DNA of 64,000 nucleotides, from positions 1,143,590 to 1,207,589 of the forward strand of contig JAZKJV010000296.1 of the NCBI GenBank assembly GCA_037367405.1, given 5' to 3'. The notes below the pieces were generated by a model that had not been told where the DNA came from, searched no databases, and saw nothing but the letters and a program-made list of their open reading frames with translations. This DNA is from Ottelia alismoides. Its lineage: Eukaryota > Streptophyta > Magnoliopsida > Alismatales > Hydrocharitaceae. Position numbers and translations under genes: made by a program. Of the stretch, positions 23,764 through 34,841 are shown piece by piece (positions within the stretch are counted from its first letter, which is position 1; every line of letters starts with the position of its first letter).

Positions 23764-24128
23764 CTATACTTAGGATACACCTTGTCCTAAGTATAGGGGG
23801 TGTGCACCTGAAGTTGACTTTATTATTTAATCCTCTCCATTGTCTCCTCTTCCTGTCTATACTTAGGGATATCTTACCCTAAGTATAGGGGGAGACAGTA
23901 TGAGTACGATTTGTTCATTCCCACCCTTGACCCGACATGCTTTGTGTACAATCTGCTATACTTAGGATTATTTGATCCTAAGTATATGGGGGACGGTCAA
24001 CTTCCCATTCGTTCATTCCTTCATCCCTTATTCATTTATTCTTTAGACTTTTCTATACTCAGTACGAGTTATGTCTTCTCTTTTCTCTCTGATCTATGAG
24101 GACATAGCTCAAGCTAAGTATAGGGGGG
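23764..24128 (+). repeat. Hairpin plus polypurine-tract array, element B (4 units)
   Basis: Four units, each an inverted repeat immediately followed by a G-rich tract. Unit 1: CTATACTTAGGA (23764-23775) pairs perfectly with TCCTAAGTATAG (23785-23796), then GGGG. Unit 2: CTATACTTAGGG / CCCTAAGTATAG (23857-23888), then GGGGGAG. Unit 3: CTATACTTAGGAT / ATCCTAAGTATA (23956-23986), then TGGGGG. Unit 4 is longer: CTATACT..GAGTTATGTC / GACATAGCTC..AGTATAG (24053-24123), then GGGGG. The same tract form, AAGTATAGGAGGA, directly precedes the 3' LTR. Confidence 0.85.
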
Positions 24129-24179
24129 TCTCATATACTGTGTATATACTTTAGCCATAACTCGTACTTTCGTATTTTC

Positions 24180-26078
24180 TTAATAATATACAACAAAATT
24201 CATTAAAAACCTTAATAAAAAAGATGTGATTCTTCCTCAAATTCTTCTAATATTTACTGATTAATAAATCAGTTGAAAATATTTTTTTACAAAATGTTTG
24301 AAAATCTTTGTGAAAAATCTTTTGAAAACTACTTGGAAAATATTTTGTTACATGTTTTCAACCATTGTAAAAATATTTTGATTGTAAAATTATTTTTTTG
24401 TGTGAAATAAAATGTTTAAAAAATGATTTGCAAATAGTTTGAAAAATGGTTGCAAAAATATGTGAAAAATCTATATATACTGTTTGAAAAACCTGTGCAA
24501 AATGATTTTCAAATGTGTGTACATATTTGTAAAAACTGTTTGCAAAAAATATTTTGGACTATAGTTTTCAAAATTGTTTGAAAAACCTTTGACAAGTAAG
24601 TTTGAGGAATACATACATCTCACCAAAATTCACTATATATACTTATAAAATTGACCACTTACCATTTGAAATTCTTAAAACCTAATTCTTGTAAATAAAA
24701 ATACATCCCTATGTATATTTGTACCTAGTTTTGGCCAAAAAAGTTTTATTTCCAAAAATCCCAAAAACATTTGCAAAAATTAAAATCAAAAAACATTTAA
24801 AAAACCTTTTTGAAAAATCTAAAAAATGCATGTGCATCATCTTTTCAAAAATCCATAAAAAGTTAAAAATCTTTGAAATTTTCATAACAAAAATATTTTC
24901 TGCATAGTATTTGCATAGCATGAGCATTTTTCGGATTGAGTTTGATAATTGAACAAGTCTAAGTAAAATCCGAAGATTGGAGCTTGGTTGGACCTTAAAA
25001 TCTACCTAATTAATAGGAACCTTATAGGAGCTGGAATTGAGATACTTTAGATCTAGTTGACTTAATTCTTTGAGGATCACGGGACTTGGTTCAATGGATT
25101 CTTGACTGCCTAAGTAGAGTATTTCGGAGCACACATGCGACTCTTGTTGATAATGACCTAACTTGGACACCTACACCTTTCACTTGTCTCAACTCAGTTG
25201 GAGTGGTGAGGGGGTTGGATTTGCCGGTATGAGACGCACACAGGTAGAAACACTTGTCCTCATCTAGGGAGGGAAGCGCATCCCAACCCGTCCGGTGATG
25301 ATGAGTTTCGAGGACAGGAGATTGTGAGTTGCGATAAAGCTTCAAAAGAGGGATAGTCTACTTGCTCAAGAGCAAAAACTCCCTATGTTAATGCTGCTGC
25401 ATATGGTATTCAAAAAAAAGAAAAAAAAGAAAAAAAAGCAAAAACTCCAAAAAAGTGGACAGACCTGTATAAAAATAAAAATGCCTGCTGAAGTGTATAT
25501 ATGTGTATAGTCAATAAGAAAGCTTGAGCCTCAAAGTCAAATCATGTGAGCTTGCAGCTGGATGACTTGACTACACTGGTCTTGCATCCTAGGATAGGTA
25601 GCTACACTGGCTACCGTCCATTCTTCTCTTCACCCCCTCCTCTTGAGCTGGTTGCCACTTGAACTTAGAAGGGAATACTTCGCTCCTCGAGGAATGAGTT
25701 GTTGGATTGGGGAATCATTGGATTGTCATACTGGAGAAGTCAGTCTCTTTGACATTTCAGTTGGGGAGAGCCACTATCACTTACACTGTACGAGTCAGAT
25801 TCATAGTCATAAGGGTTTGCATATGAGTCGAAGTATTCTGACCTGGCTATTGAGGAGACTTGAGCAGAGTTTTGAGATTCTCGAAGGCTGTTGGATTTCC
25901 GGTTTTCGTTAAGGTTCCACCCGCACTAAAATTCCAAAGGTCCTACTTAAACTCCAAACTTTGATTTTGTGAAGACAAGTTTGATAGATAAACTTAATTC
26001 AATTTTCTTCTTTTTCTTTTCTTTGATTTTCTTTTCTGCACTTATTGCATAAGTTTTTGCTAGGGACTAACAAAGGCA
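24180..26078 (+). other. Element B 3' untranslated spacer
   Basis: 24230-24900 is low-complexity AAAATnTTTTGAAAAT-type sequence. The rest has short ORFs with no domain; CCACTTGAACTTAGAAGGGAA near 25655 also appears inverted in element D near 54800. No envelope-like ORF was recognised. Confidence 0.5.
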
Positions 26079-26090
26079 AGTATAGGAGGA
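26079..26090 (+). other. Element B polypurine tract
   Basis: AAGTATAGGAGGA immediately abuts the 3' LTR start at 26091, the position of the plus-strand primer. Confidence 0.75.
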
Positions 26091-29000
26091 TGATGAATCT
26101 ACGTTTCATCATCTTTATTCTATCATTTTGGCCTTAAAATCTCTAGTAAATGCGTGTAAATAGGCTTAATTTAGGTTTTTTATCATCCATGCATTATTGT
26201 GTAAATATTGTATAAAATACGGTTTTTAAAGCTAAAATTATAGAATAAAGAAAAGAAAAGAAAAAGAATAAAATATTGTAAATATTTTATGACCCGAAAC
26301 CCCGAGTCCTAGGCATCTCGATGACTGGGTCGACAAAGAATAAAGTAGGGGGAGATAAGGGTCAGAATCTAATAAATTTCCTTTATTTAATTCATTTTTT
26401 ATTCATTTTTGAACCTATTTTTAGTTCCACTTTTTATACTTCAATAACGAAACTTTATCATGAAAGTTGTAGATAATTAAATAAAGAAAAATACAAAATT
26501 AGTTTCATATAAAAATAATGTACAGATCAAAAGTTACGATCTTAATAAGATTCCAAAATCCCAACTTCCCAGACCAGTATCTCTTAAATAAAAATTCGAA
26601 ATGTATCAAAATCACTTTAATTGTATATAATTTTCAATAAACTATTTAATGAAAGTAGTTTCGTATTTTTTAGAGTTACGGTTTGAAAGTTGAGTTTTGG
26701 AGCCCAGTTGTACAATAGTTTACCCTTTTTCTTTCTTTTGTATAAATTTTTTAACTCTTTTTCTTTTGATTTCAATTTTATTTTGTTAGTTGTATATTCT
26801 AATTTCTATTAAAAATATAAAATCAATTTAAAAATACAAAATAAAAAAGATATAAAATAGATCTTCTCTATACAAGTCAATTTGGTTTGTATTCTATCTT
26901 TATCACTTTTTTATCTTATAAATTAAAAATCAACAAAAATATTTCAAGTTTTTATATTATTAACAAGAAAAAAAATTAAAAATCATAAAAATCCAAAATG
27001 GGTATTTTATACCTTCAAAAAAATATGGTTTTAATTAACATCTTTTGAAAAAAAAAGCTTTGTCCTGCAATATTCTGGATAACATTATTTTGAGAAAGTT
27101 TTATAATTTGAGGTCTCTTACTATTTATTTCAAACATATTTTCATTGGGAAAGACCTCTCTTTTTTATTAGTACACATGAACATAAAGACAATCACTAGT
27201 GTCCAAAAAATTTGAAATAGTCCACTCCCATTGGTGGAGGCCTCCTCCAATAGCCATCACCTCTTCCATTCCTCCACCAATAGCCATCATCTCTTCCATT
27301 CCTCCACCAAATAAAAGAGCGTCAACTCCCATTTTTTGAAATCATCCACCATTAGAGTCTTCGTTCTAGCTCCTCTACCTCCATTGTGACAGATTGCAGG
27401 TTGGAGACGAAGCCACGACGAAAGGAGGATTCTTTGGCGTGATCCCTTGGTGTTCTTGCTCCGTTGTATCACAAGCTCTTAGCTTGTCAAGCCTCTTTTC
27501 CACCGGAATCGAGGCCATGATCGATCATTCTTATCAGAGAATCGACTACCATAGGCGACTACCTTCATATTCTACGTTTTCCTTCTTGTATGTAACTTTT
27601 AGATTTAGTTTTTCTTCTTGTTGTAGTGTAATAACCCATCATCTTCAACTTTCATTCATCCTCTTCGATGCGGCTAACACCTCACCGCCGCCTTCATCCG
27701 CTTCTACATATCCTCATACACAACCCCCTCCATCTTCGACCACATACGGTGGTCAGAGCACATCCTTCTTCCCTCACCAAATCGAAGGAAAACCCATTCA
27801 TATCCCATTTTTTGTGTACCTAACATCTTGGCCGAGTTTTGTACTCGAGCCCTTCTTCTAATTGCAGGTACATCGGAGCACCTTCACGCCGTCGCACGCC
27901 GTCGGCCCTCGGATCAGCCTTCTTGTTGTTGTTGTCCAAAGGAAGAAGAAGGGAGGGGGCGGATAGTAGCCACCGTTGGATCTACCCCTCTCCTTCTAAT
28001 CTCGACCATCCATCCAACGGGTAGAAATCTTGTACACGCGCCCCTTTACTTCTGGTATTTTACGTGTGTGTCCCCAGTCCTCTAAGAGCCTCTAAATGCA
28101 TGTGGATAAGTGGAAAATTTTGCGGTTATACCCCTACATTTTTGGCATATTTCAAGAAGTTTTCGAGTATCTTTTGAACTGCAGTTTTGTTCTTATGTTT
28201 TCATCTGTACCCCTGCACTCAAATGCTCATAACTCATTCATCTGAATCCGTTTGATGTGAAATATTTTTTTTAGAAAGCTGCTTTAAATATTTACATCGT
28301 ATCAAAATTTCAAAATATTCTGATTTACGAGCTATTAATGGTGAATTTTTGAACTCATGATACTGATTTGGTGTATTTTGCTAATAACTCTTTAAATACT
28401 TGGTATCATTTGCTCATTTTGGATATGTCGTAGAATTAGTAGGGCCGAGGTGTGTTCAAATTTCATCAAAAGATGTTACGATTTGTGTCCTGTAGAATTC
28501 CCTAAGTTTGTTCTCCAATCAGGAATTTTTGTTGTATTTTTATCTTTTTGTTCGGTAGCAAAAAAAATCAAAAAACATCTTCCTTCCTGCAGTCTTTTAT
28601 TTTTAATATAGTCATTACATCTTAGAAAAATACCAAAAAAATATTGTAGCTTTCTCTGATCTATATCTATTTCATATCTGAAAGGGATTTAATAATATTA
28701 CATCTAGTGTCCAAAAATCCCAAAAAACTTCAAAACTTACAAAAATCACTAAAAATTGAAATATTGTCAAAAACCTAAAAATAAAGTCATATTTTCTTTG
28801 ATATAATCTTCTCTACCTAGGAAAAATATAGATATAATTTTAGAACTTCATTTTGAACTATTCGTAGTATTGTTTTTGAGTGTCCTATTTGCCTTATTTT
28901 TCCTAGTTTAGAATTGACCGTTTTATCTTATTACTTGTTTTTATCTAAAACATTTCTAAAAATATTTGCAAAATTAACTAAAACACAAAAAGATTTTATT

Positions 29001-29502
29001 TTCTGTATTTTGAATATTTTTACCTAATTTTATCTCTCTCTCTCATCTCTCTTGTATATATATATCCTATATAGTCTTATATCGTTATTAAAAGAAAAAA
29101 AGAAAAAATAAAAATATCAAATATAAAAAGAAAATATAAAATAAGAAAATTAAAAATCAAAATATAAAAATATAAAATCAAAAATCAAATAAAAATAAAA
29201 AAATTAAAAACCCACAAAAATAGCTTACTTATGGACATTTGATCACTTTCAATTTTGAGCATTTATCTTACCGATCTATCCTGCTTGTTCCCTGCGTTCG
29301 ACACTCTACACATACTTGCACCTATACACATCTTTGTTGTAGAGTTATAATATATTTTAACTCCGCACATTTACTTTCATTGCTTGATTTGATAGTCGTG
29401 GGTTAATTGTTGACTAATTCGGGTTTCGTGAGCGGTCGCCACAGCGACTTCGTCTCCGCCTTGTGTGGGACGTATTTTGACCCTCGCAAAACTTGATTAT
29501 CG
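26091..29502 (+). repeat. Element B 3' LTR
   Basis: 3412 bp, colinear with the 5' LTR; it starts TGATGAATC and ends TTATCG (the final CA mutated to CG). The ORF at 27394-27861 lies in the GC-richer segment and is present in broken form in the 5' LTR too, so it is not a gene. Confidence 0.9.
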
Positions 29503-29507
29503 GGAGG

Positions 29508-31330
29508 CAAGATATGATTTTTTCTAGTCGATTATATCAAAGTTAAGTTACTTTGTTTTTAGAAATCAAGTGTTGAAGGGGTTAAAGCCTTGGCAGGGTT
29601 TGTTCCATGAGGTAGAGACCATTGGAAGGAAGATAGGTTTGTTAAATCAGAATGTTTCCATTTTAAAGGATGGGAGGGTTAGTTTGATGGTGGATATTGT
29701 TGTTACCAGGGATTTATCATCTGAGAAGGTTTTTAGGAGAACGTAGGTTTTGACGAGGAGGGATGATTTTAAGAGCAGGGGGAGATAAGTATTATGTCTA
29801 GGAGTGCCCAATGTTTTTGTTGGGGGTCTATCCAAGTAAAGATAGAGGAGGGGTCTTTGATGTTAGTAAGCTTATATGAAAGGCACCAATTATTAAAACA
29901 ACAGGCAAAAGGGGATAGTGGACGGGGACTCCGATTGAAAGCGGAAGAGGTTGAAATCCCCTGCCAGGCTTATTTTTTATTGGGGAGGGCGATTGTGGAT
30001 AGTTGATCTAGGAAGTTTTGCTTATGGGAGGTTTGTGGGGGCCATAGACATTGTATAGGTGCATGATTTCATCGTTTTGGTGAAATGTTAGAGTCAATAA
30101 TGTGTAGAAATCAAAGTTCATTGCTGAAAACAAGGAGAAGTGATGTGAATCCCAACCTGTGAGAATCCCCTAGGATGTGCAATCAGTATTTGTGTGCCAT
30201 TTAAAATTGTCCAGGGAGTCGAGGCGATTGTTCTGGGAGGTGCTACGGGTTCTGATTTCTTGTAATGCCACGATATTTATAAAGTGCCAATGGATGATGT
30301 TATGTACGCGAGTATTTTTCCATCGACCGCCAAGACCACAAATGTTCCATGATAGGAGGTTAATATCCATATTGGGATTTTTGTGGAGGGACCTTGTGAG
30401 ACATGCTTGGATAAACACCTGAAGCTTTGGTGTCCTCAAACAACATCGATATAAAAGTTTTGGTTCGGTGAGTCGAGAAATGAAAGTCCTAAGCTCGAAA
30501 TGGTAAGCTTGCTTACTAGTTTATTCCCAGGAGAAATGAGATTTTTGGTGTTCCAAGTGGATTTTTTTAGAGCTTAAGAAATCTATGGTATGTTTAGACA
30601 AGTCAAATGAATATGTTGGAAACATACCCGGTTTGGTGGAGTAGACATCTTGCTTGGAGGAGGATATACCATGGTTTTCTTTGGAGTTGATGTAGTTTTA
30701 GAAATGTGTTTCGTCTGGTTGTCTTGGGTGGCCTCCGACAGTGCTGGGAGAACCAGGTTTGGGGGGTCGAGGATGTTTGCCATCTTCTCTTTTGCTTGCT
30801 TGGAGGGGAGCCGAACTGCCTTCTTCACAAGGCTCTCATCCAGCTGTGCCTCCATGGACTTCAACCACATGATAGCGTTATCAGCCGATTCTCTCTTAAT
30901 GTTTTTTGAGAAGCAGATAATTGCCTCCACGGAGGAGCCATGATGTATCAGGACGGGGAAGGGATTTGTGGTTGCTCTTTACCAGGCAGAGTCAGGACGT
31001 AGATCAAATTTTCTAGGAACTAGCTCGACTATAGGTTGAGGGATAGTTTTGTCGCAGTTTCAGGTAAATGGATATTGTGGGGAGGGGTCAACTTACTGGT
31101 ATTTTGGCAGAAGGAGGCGTGCAATAATGTTTTTCAAGGATGGGGAGTCATCGTGCATGAATGAAACTTCTCTCCTGTCGCTTAGTGGGTGGAAGGTGGC
31201 TTCAAAAACTCCATCAGTTTCTGTAACTTTGATCCCTTTGGGGATCACTTGGATTCTTGGTATATCAACGAGTAGCTGGACTATTATCACATCGTCGCAA
31301 TCCTCCATGAGAGGAGGGAGCTCATAGGAG
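29508..31330 (-). pseudogene. LINE (L1-type) 5' half: ORF1 remnant and endonuclease, degenerate
   Basis: The minus-strand ORF 30170-30439 carries the start of an apurinic-endonuclease-like domain (LLSWNICGLGG, then ALQEI), which in L1 elements nicks the target DNA. ORFs at 30583-30930 and 31093-31308 upstream in minus sense occupy the place of ORF1 and show no zinc knuckle. From 30170 down to 29508 the reading frame is broken. The continuation is at 16890-16111 on the far side of element B. The 5' end near 31330 abuts LTR F, so the true LINE start is not visible. Confidence 0.75.
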
Positions 31331-31335
31331 AGGAG

Positions 31336-34300
31336 TGATGAATCTCCATTTCATCACCTTTAATCTATCATTTTGACCTTTAAACCCTAGTTAAAAGCAT
31401 GTAAATATCATTATTTTGTACAAATTAACATTAATTATTTATTATATAATTATTGTATAAAATACATTATTTAAAGCTAACCTAAAAGAATAAAGAAAAG
31501 GAAAAGAATAAAATATCAAAGGTATTTTATGATCCTAAACTCTAAGACTTAGGCATCATGATGAATGGGTTGATAAGGAATAAAGTAGAGGGAATGGTCA
31601 AAAAGACAAGAAAAATACTAATTGTTATTCTTCAATATTGTATTTTTGAGACCTATTTTATTTTCTATTATTATACCTCAAATAAAGAAACTTTGTACAT
31701 GAAAGTTGTAGATAAAAGTATATAAAAAATACAAAATTGATTTCATATAAAAATAATATACAACATACTTTTTATACTCAAGGTAAAAAGCCAAAATCCA
31801 GACTTCCCAGACCAATATCTTCTCCATATGAACCCAAAATGTACCAAAATCACTTTAATTTATATATAACTTTTAATAAGATATTTAATGAAGGTAGTTT
31901 CACTTAATTTAGAGTTAATATGTAAAAGTTAGGTTTTGGACCCCTATTATATTATATACATGAATAAAATATTCATTTTATTTATTCTTTATATTTTTTA
32001 TTTTTATATTTTTATAATTTTTTAAATATTATCTATAATATATGTATATATTTAGAATAAAATAAAACCATAAAGAAAATACTAAAATAAAATTAATTTT
32101 TAAAAATATATAGATGAATATACAATACTTATACCTATATAATAAGTATACATATTTATTTAAGTGTACAAAATACATCGAAAAAATATAACAAAAATAT
32201 ATTTGTCCATATAAAAATAAGTTATAAATTTATAAATTAAGAGTATTAAATAATAAAATCAAAATGAGAAAATAAAAATAAAATACTCATAATATAGGTA
32301 AAAATACCTATAAATGTACCTCCAAAAAGCAACTTATAATAAATTAAGTGGTAAAAATAAATAAAAATCACAATAAAATACTACACAAATTAATAATCAT
32401 TTTCATGTTTTTTTTTTAAAAATAATAAAATCATTTAGTATTTTATTTTTAATTATCATTGATATTTGAATATGTTTTGTCCTTATGCGGATGATGTGGC
32501 CCGCTCAAGGCTCATCCCCAATTGACCTCGGTCAACTCTCTGACTGAGGCTATGTGTCAGACCTTGTTTGACGCCGTTCTTTTCAAATTTTTCACGTGTA
32601 ACCTTTGCATGCATTCAACTCGATCTGTTCTTGACTTTTAATCCTCGATCATCAAGCTTTCATGCCATGATGATTCCTTAGACGAAGGGCCCCCTGAATC
32701 GAGCCCAGCACCCTAGTTAAGCCTCGCCTGTATATAGTTTCACCTCGTGCCTCCATTCAATTTTGACCCTTCTTCCGCCTATAAACTCTAGGGGCTGATC
32801 AACATCTCAAGGGTTTTGTTGGGTATCGAATCGATGCAATCCAGTTTGATGGAGCTCCTCCGCCAGAAGCTCACTCCAGGTGTGCTCCTGGTGAACTTTC
32901 TTCTTCTTCTCTCACGTTTTCCATTCCTTAACATAACACTAATGTAGCAATAGCTCTTGTTTCTTTTAATTTTTTTCATAAAATCAAAACTCCATCTTCG
33001 GTGGAGCTGTGGCTCCATCGATTATTCCCGACCAACCCAACTGCCCCTCAACTCCGATTCCACTGCCATCATCTTGCCCTTACGTTCCTTGACACTCCAC
33101 GTACTTTCATTCACCTGGATCTTGCAAACATCCAAAAATTCATCCTCCTTCTCCGTCGATCATCGGAGGGTACCGTCGCGCTCCATCCCACTTTCGTTCA
33201 CCACCTGAAGCTCCCCTGAGCTTCGCCTTTTTACCGCTAATAAGTTTCTGCTGGAAACAAAGAGAATAGACACATTTGCAGGGGTCATCAAAGCAAGATA
33301 CCACCTCCCAGGTCTCTAGCCTCGTCGGAACTCCTCCGGGGGTCTGGAGCCATTTTGAAGCTTCCTCGGGCTACGATTCGAATCCAGCAACCTTCTCCAC
33401 ACCTCAACATCGTCGAGGACCTCTTGGGTGAGGAGATTCGATGGATCGAAGCTCGCTCGATCTTGATTCTTCAGTTGTTCTCCTAGAGCTCATCCCCACC
33501 GTCATATCTAGAGCACTCCTCAGCTGTAGCAAGAGCCGTCTGATCCTCTGCACCCTTGACTGTCAGATCCGTGTCGAGATCTAATATCGACGCTCCATCA
33601 ACGAAGAGGTTAAGTGAAGTGCCAAAACCATTCTATCCATGCTATTAGGGGGAACTTTATATGCTCTACCCCTGATTTTTGTTTATTGTTTGGTTCTGTA
33701 ACTTGTTTAGCAAGTTTAAACTTTTAGTGAAATTTGCATCGCACCCCTGTACTTCAACTATTTACATCTAGGTCCAAGCCCTGTCACCTCACATGCATGT
33801 GCACATTAGGGGTCTATGCTTTTTGCACCTAAGCCCTTGGGATTTTGTGTATTCTTTAATCTATATAATTAGAAAAATAGCGTAATATTTTCTGGAACAA
33901 TTGCATATGGCCCCTCAAACTTGTATTGAATTACAAAAATACCATTATGGTATATATTATTGAATATTTTTGGAAAAATTGTGTGATTACCCCTATACTT
34001 CTTTAAGGTGTTCGGATTTGGTCTACAAACATTAAATATTTACATAGATGTCCCTACTATTATGCATTTACTTTTTGTTGCTTTTATTTTGTGAAAAATA
34101 GCTCCAGGTCTTTAAAAATTCATAGAAAATTCCTATAAATACCTGACATATATTTATACCAAATATATTTTTGGTTTGGTATTTTAAGGTTGTTTTCTAT
34201 TTATAAAAAAATCAAAAAGTGAGCTTTTATTTCTTGCTCACAATAAAAAATCATAAAAAATATCAAATCTTTTTGAAAAAACCCAAAAATTATAATTGTG

Positions 34301-34841
34301 TATTATTGTATTTTACAATCTAGACCAAAAACCACTAAAAATGGAAAAAAGAAAAGATTAAAAATTAAAACTCTATAAAATCCTTTATAAAAATATAAAA
34401 ACTTGCTAGAAATCCCAAAAATATTTATTTATGTGTCTAGTTTTTTATATTATTACTTATATATTAAAAATAGTTTTGGAAAATTTTGAAGCTTTTAGAA
34501 ATTTTGAATTCCAAGACAATTCGGCCTGTTTATCTTATTCATTATTTTGCCTTCTTTTTAACTTTAAAATATATAAAAATTAGAAAAAAAATCCACAAAA
34601 ATCTCAAAAATAGTAGAAAATTATATAAAACAAAAACATTTAATTTTTTATTTTTTATTTATCTTTAGTGGTATTGATAATTATATTACCTTGTATTGTA
34701 TATATAGTTATATATTCTTTTATTAATTATTTAAAAGAAAAGAAATTAAAAATCAAAAAATATAAAAAGAAAATAAAAATTATAAAATTAAAAAACAGTT
34801 AAATATATAAAAATAAAAATCTATTAAATTTTATAAACCCA
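31336..34841 (+). mobile_element. Gypsy LTR F (plus strand, 3' end missing)
   Basis: Starts TGATGAATC with the terminal palindrome. It contains GAATAAAGTAGAGGGAA (about 31578), CATGAAAGTTGTAGAT (about 31698), a GC-rich island (about 32480-33600) with a TATA box, and G-rich TTTACATCTAGGTCCAAG-type text (about 33750). It stops at ATAAACCCA, exactly where homologous LTR B would continue into its last about 300 bp, and LTR G begins there. This suggests G inserted into F, but the rest of F is not seen beyond G. No partner LTR or primer site is present. Confidence 0.65.
32731..32737 (+). promoter_or_regulatory. Probable LTR promoter TATA box (LTR F)
   Basis: TATATAG within the GC-rich island, followed by a CT-rich leader. 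By position it corresponds to the TATA-like sites in LTRs A and D. Confidence 0.4.

Larger units (their letters stand above)
16896..29502 (+). mobile_element. Element B: non-autonomous Ty3/gypsy (Athila-like) LTR retrotransposon
   Basis: LTRs at 16896-20409 and 26091-29502 bound a 5.7-kb internal region. GGAGG is duplicated at 16891-16895 and 29503-29507. The primer site is tRNA-Asp type. Only a broken gag and an acidic linker-like ORF set are present; protease, reverse transcriptase, RNase H and integrase are absent. Over the first about 130 bp the two LTRs differ at about nine positions (roughly 93% identity by eye), so the insertion is old. It lies inside a LINE. Its relatives in this window are the better-equipped element D and the coding-free element C. 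Confidence 0.92.

Noticed and set aside
23764..24128. CRISPR-like spaced repeats
   Set aside because: The units are few, unevenly spaced and in a eukaryotic retroelement; they are hairpin-polypurine modules.
27394..27861. 155-codon plus-strand ORF
   Set aside because: Located in the 3' LTR of element B; the matching stretch of the 5' LTR (about 18210-18690) is interrupted.
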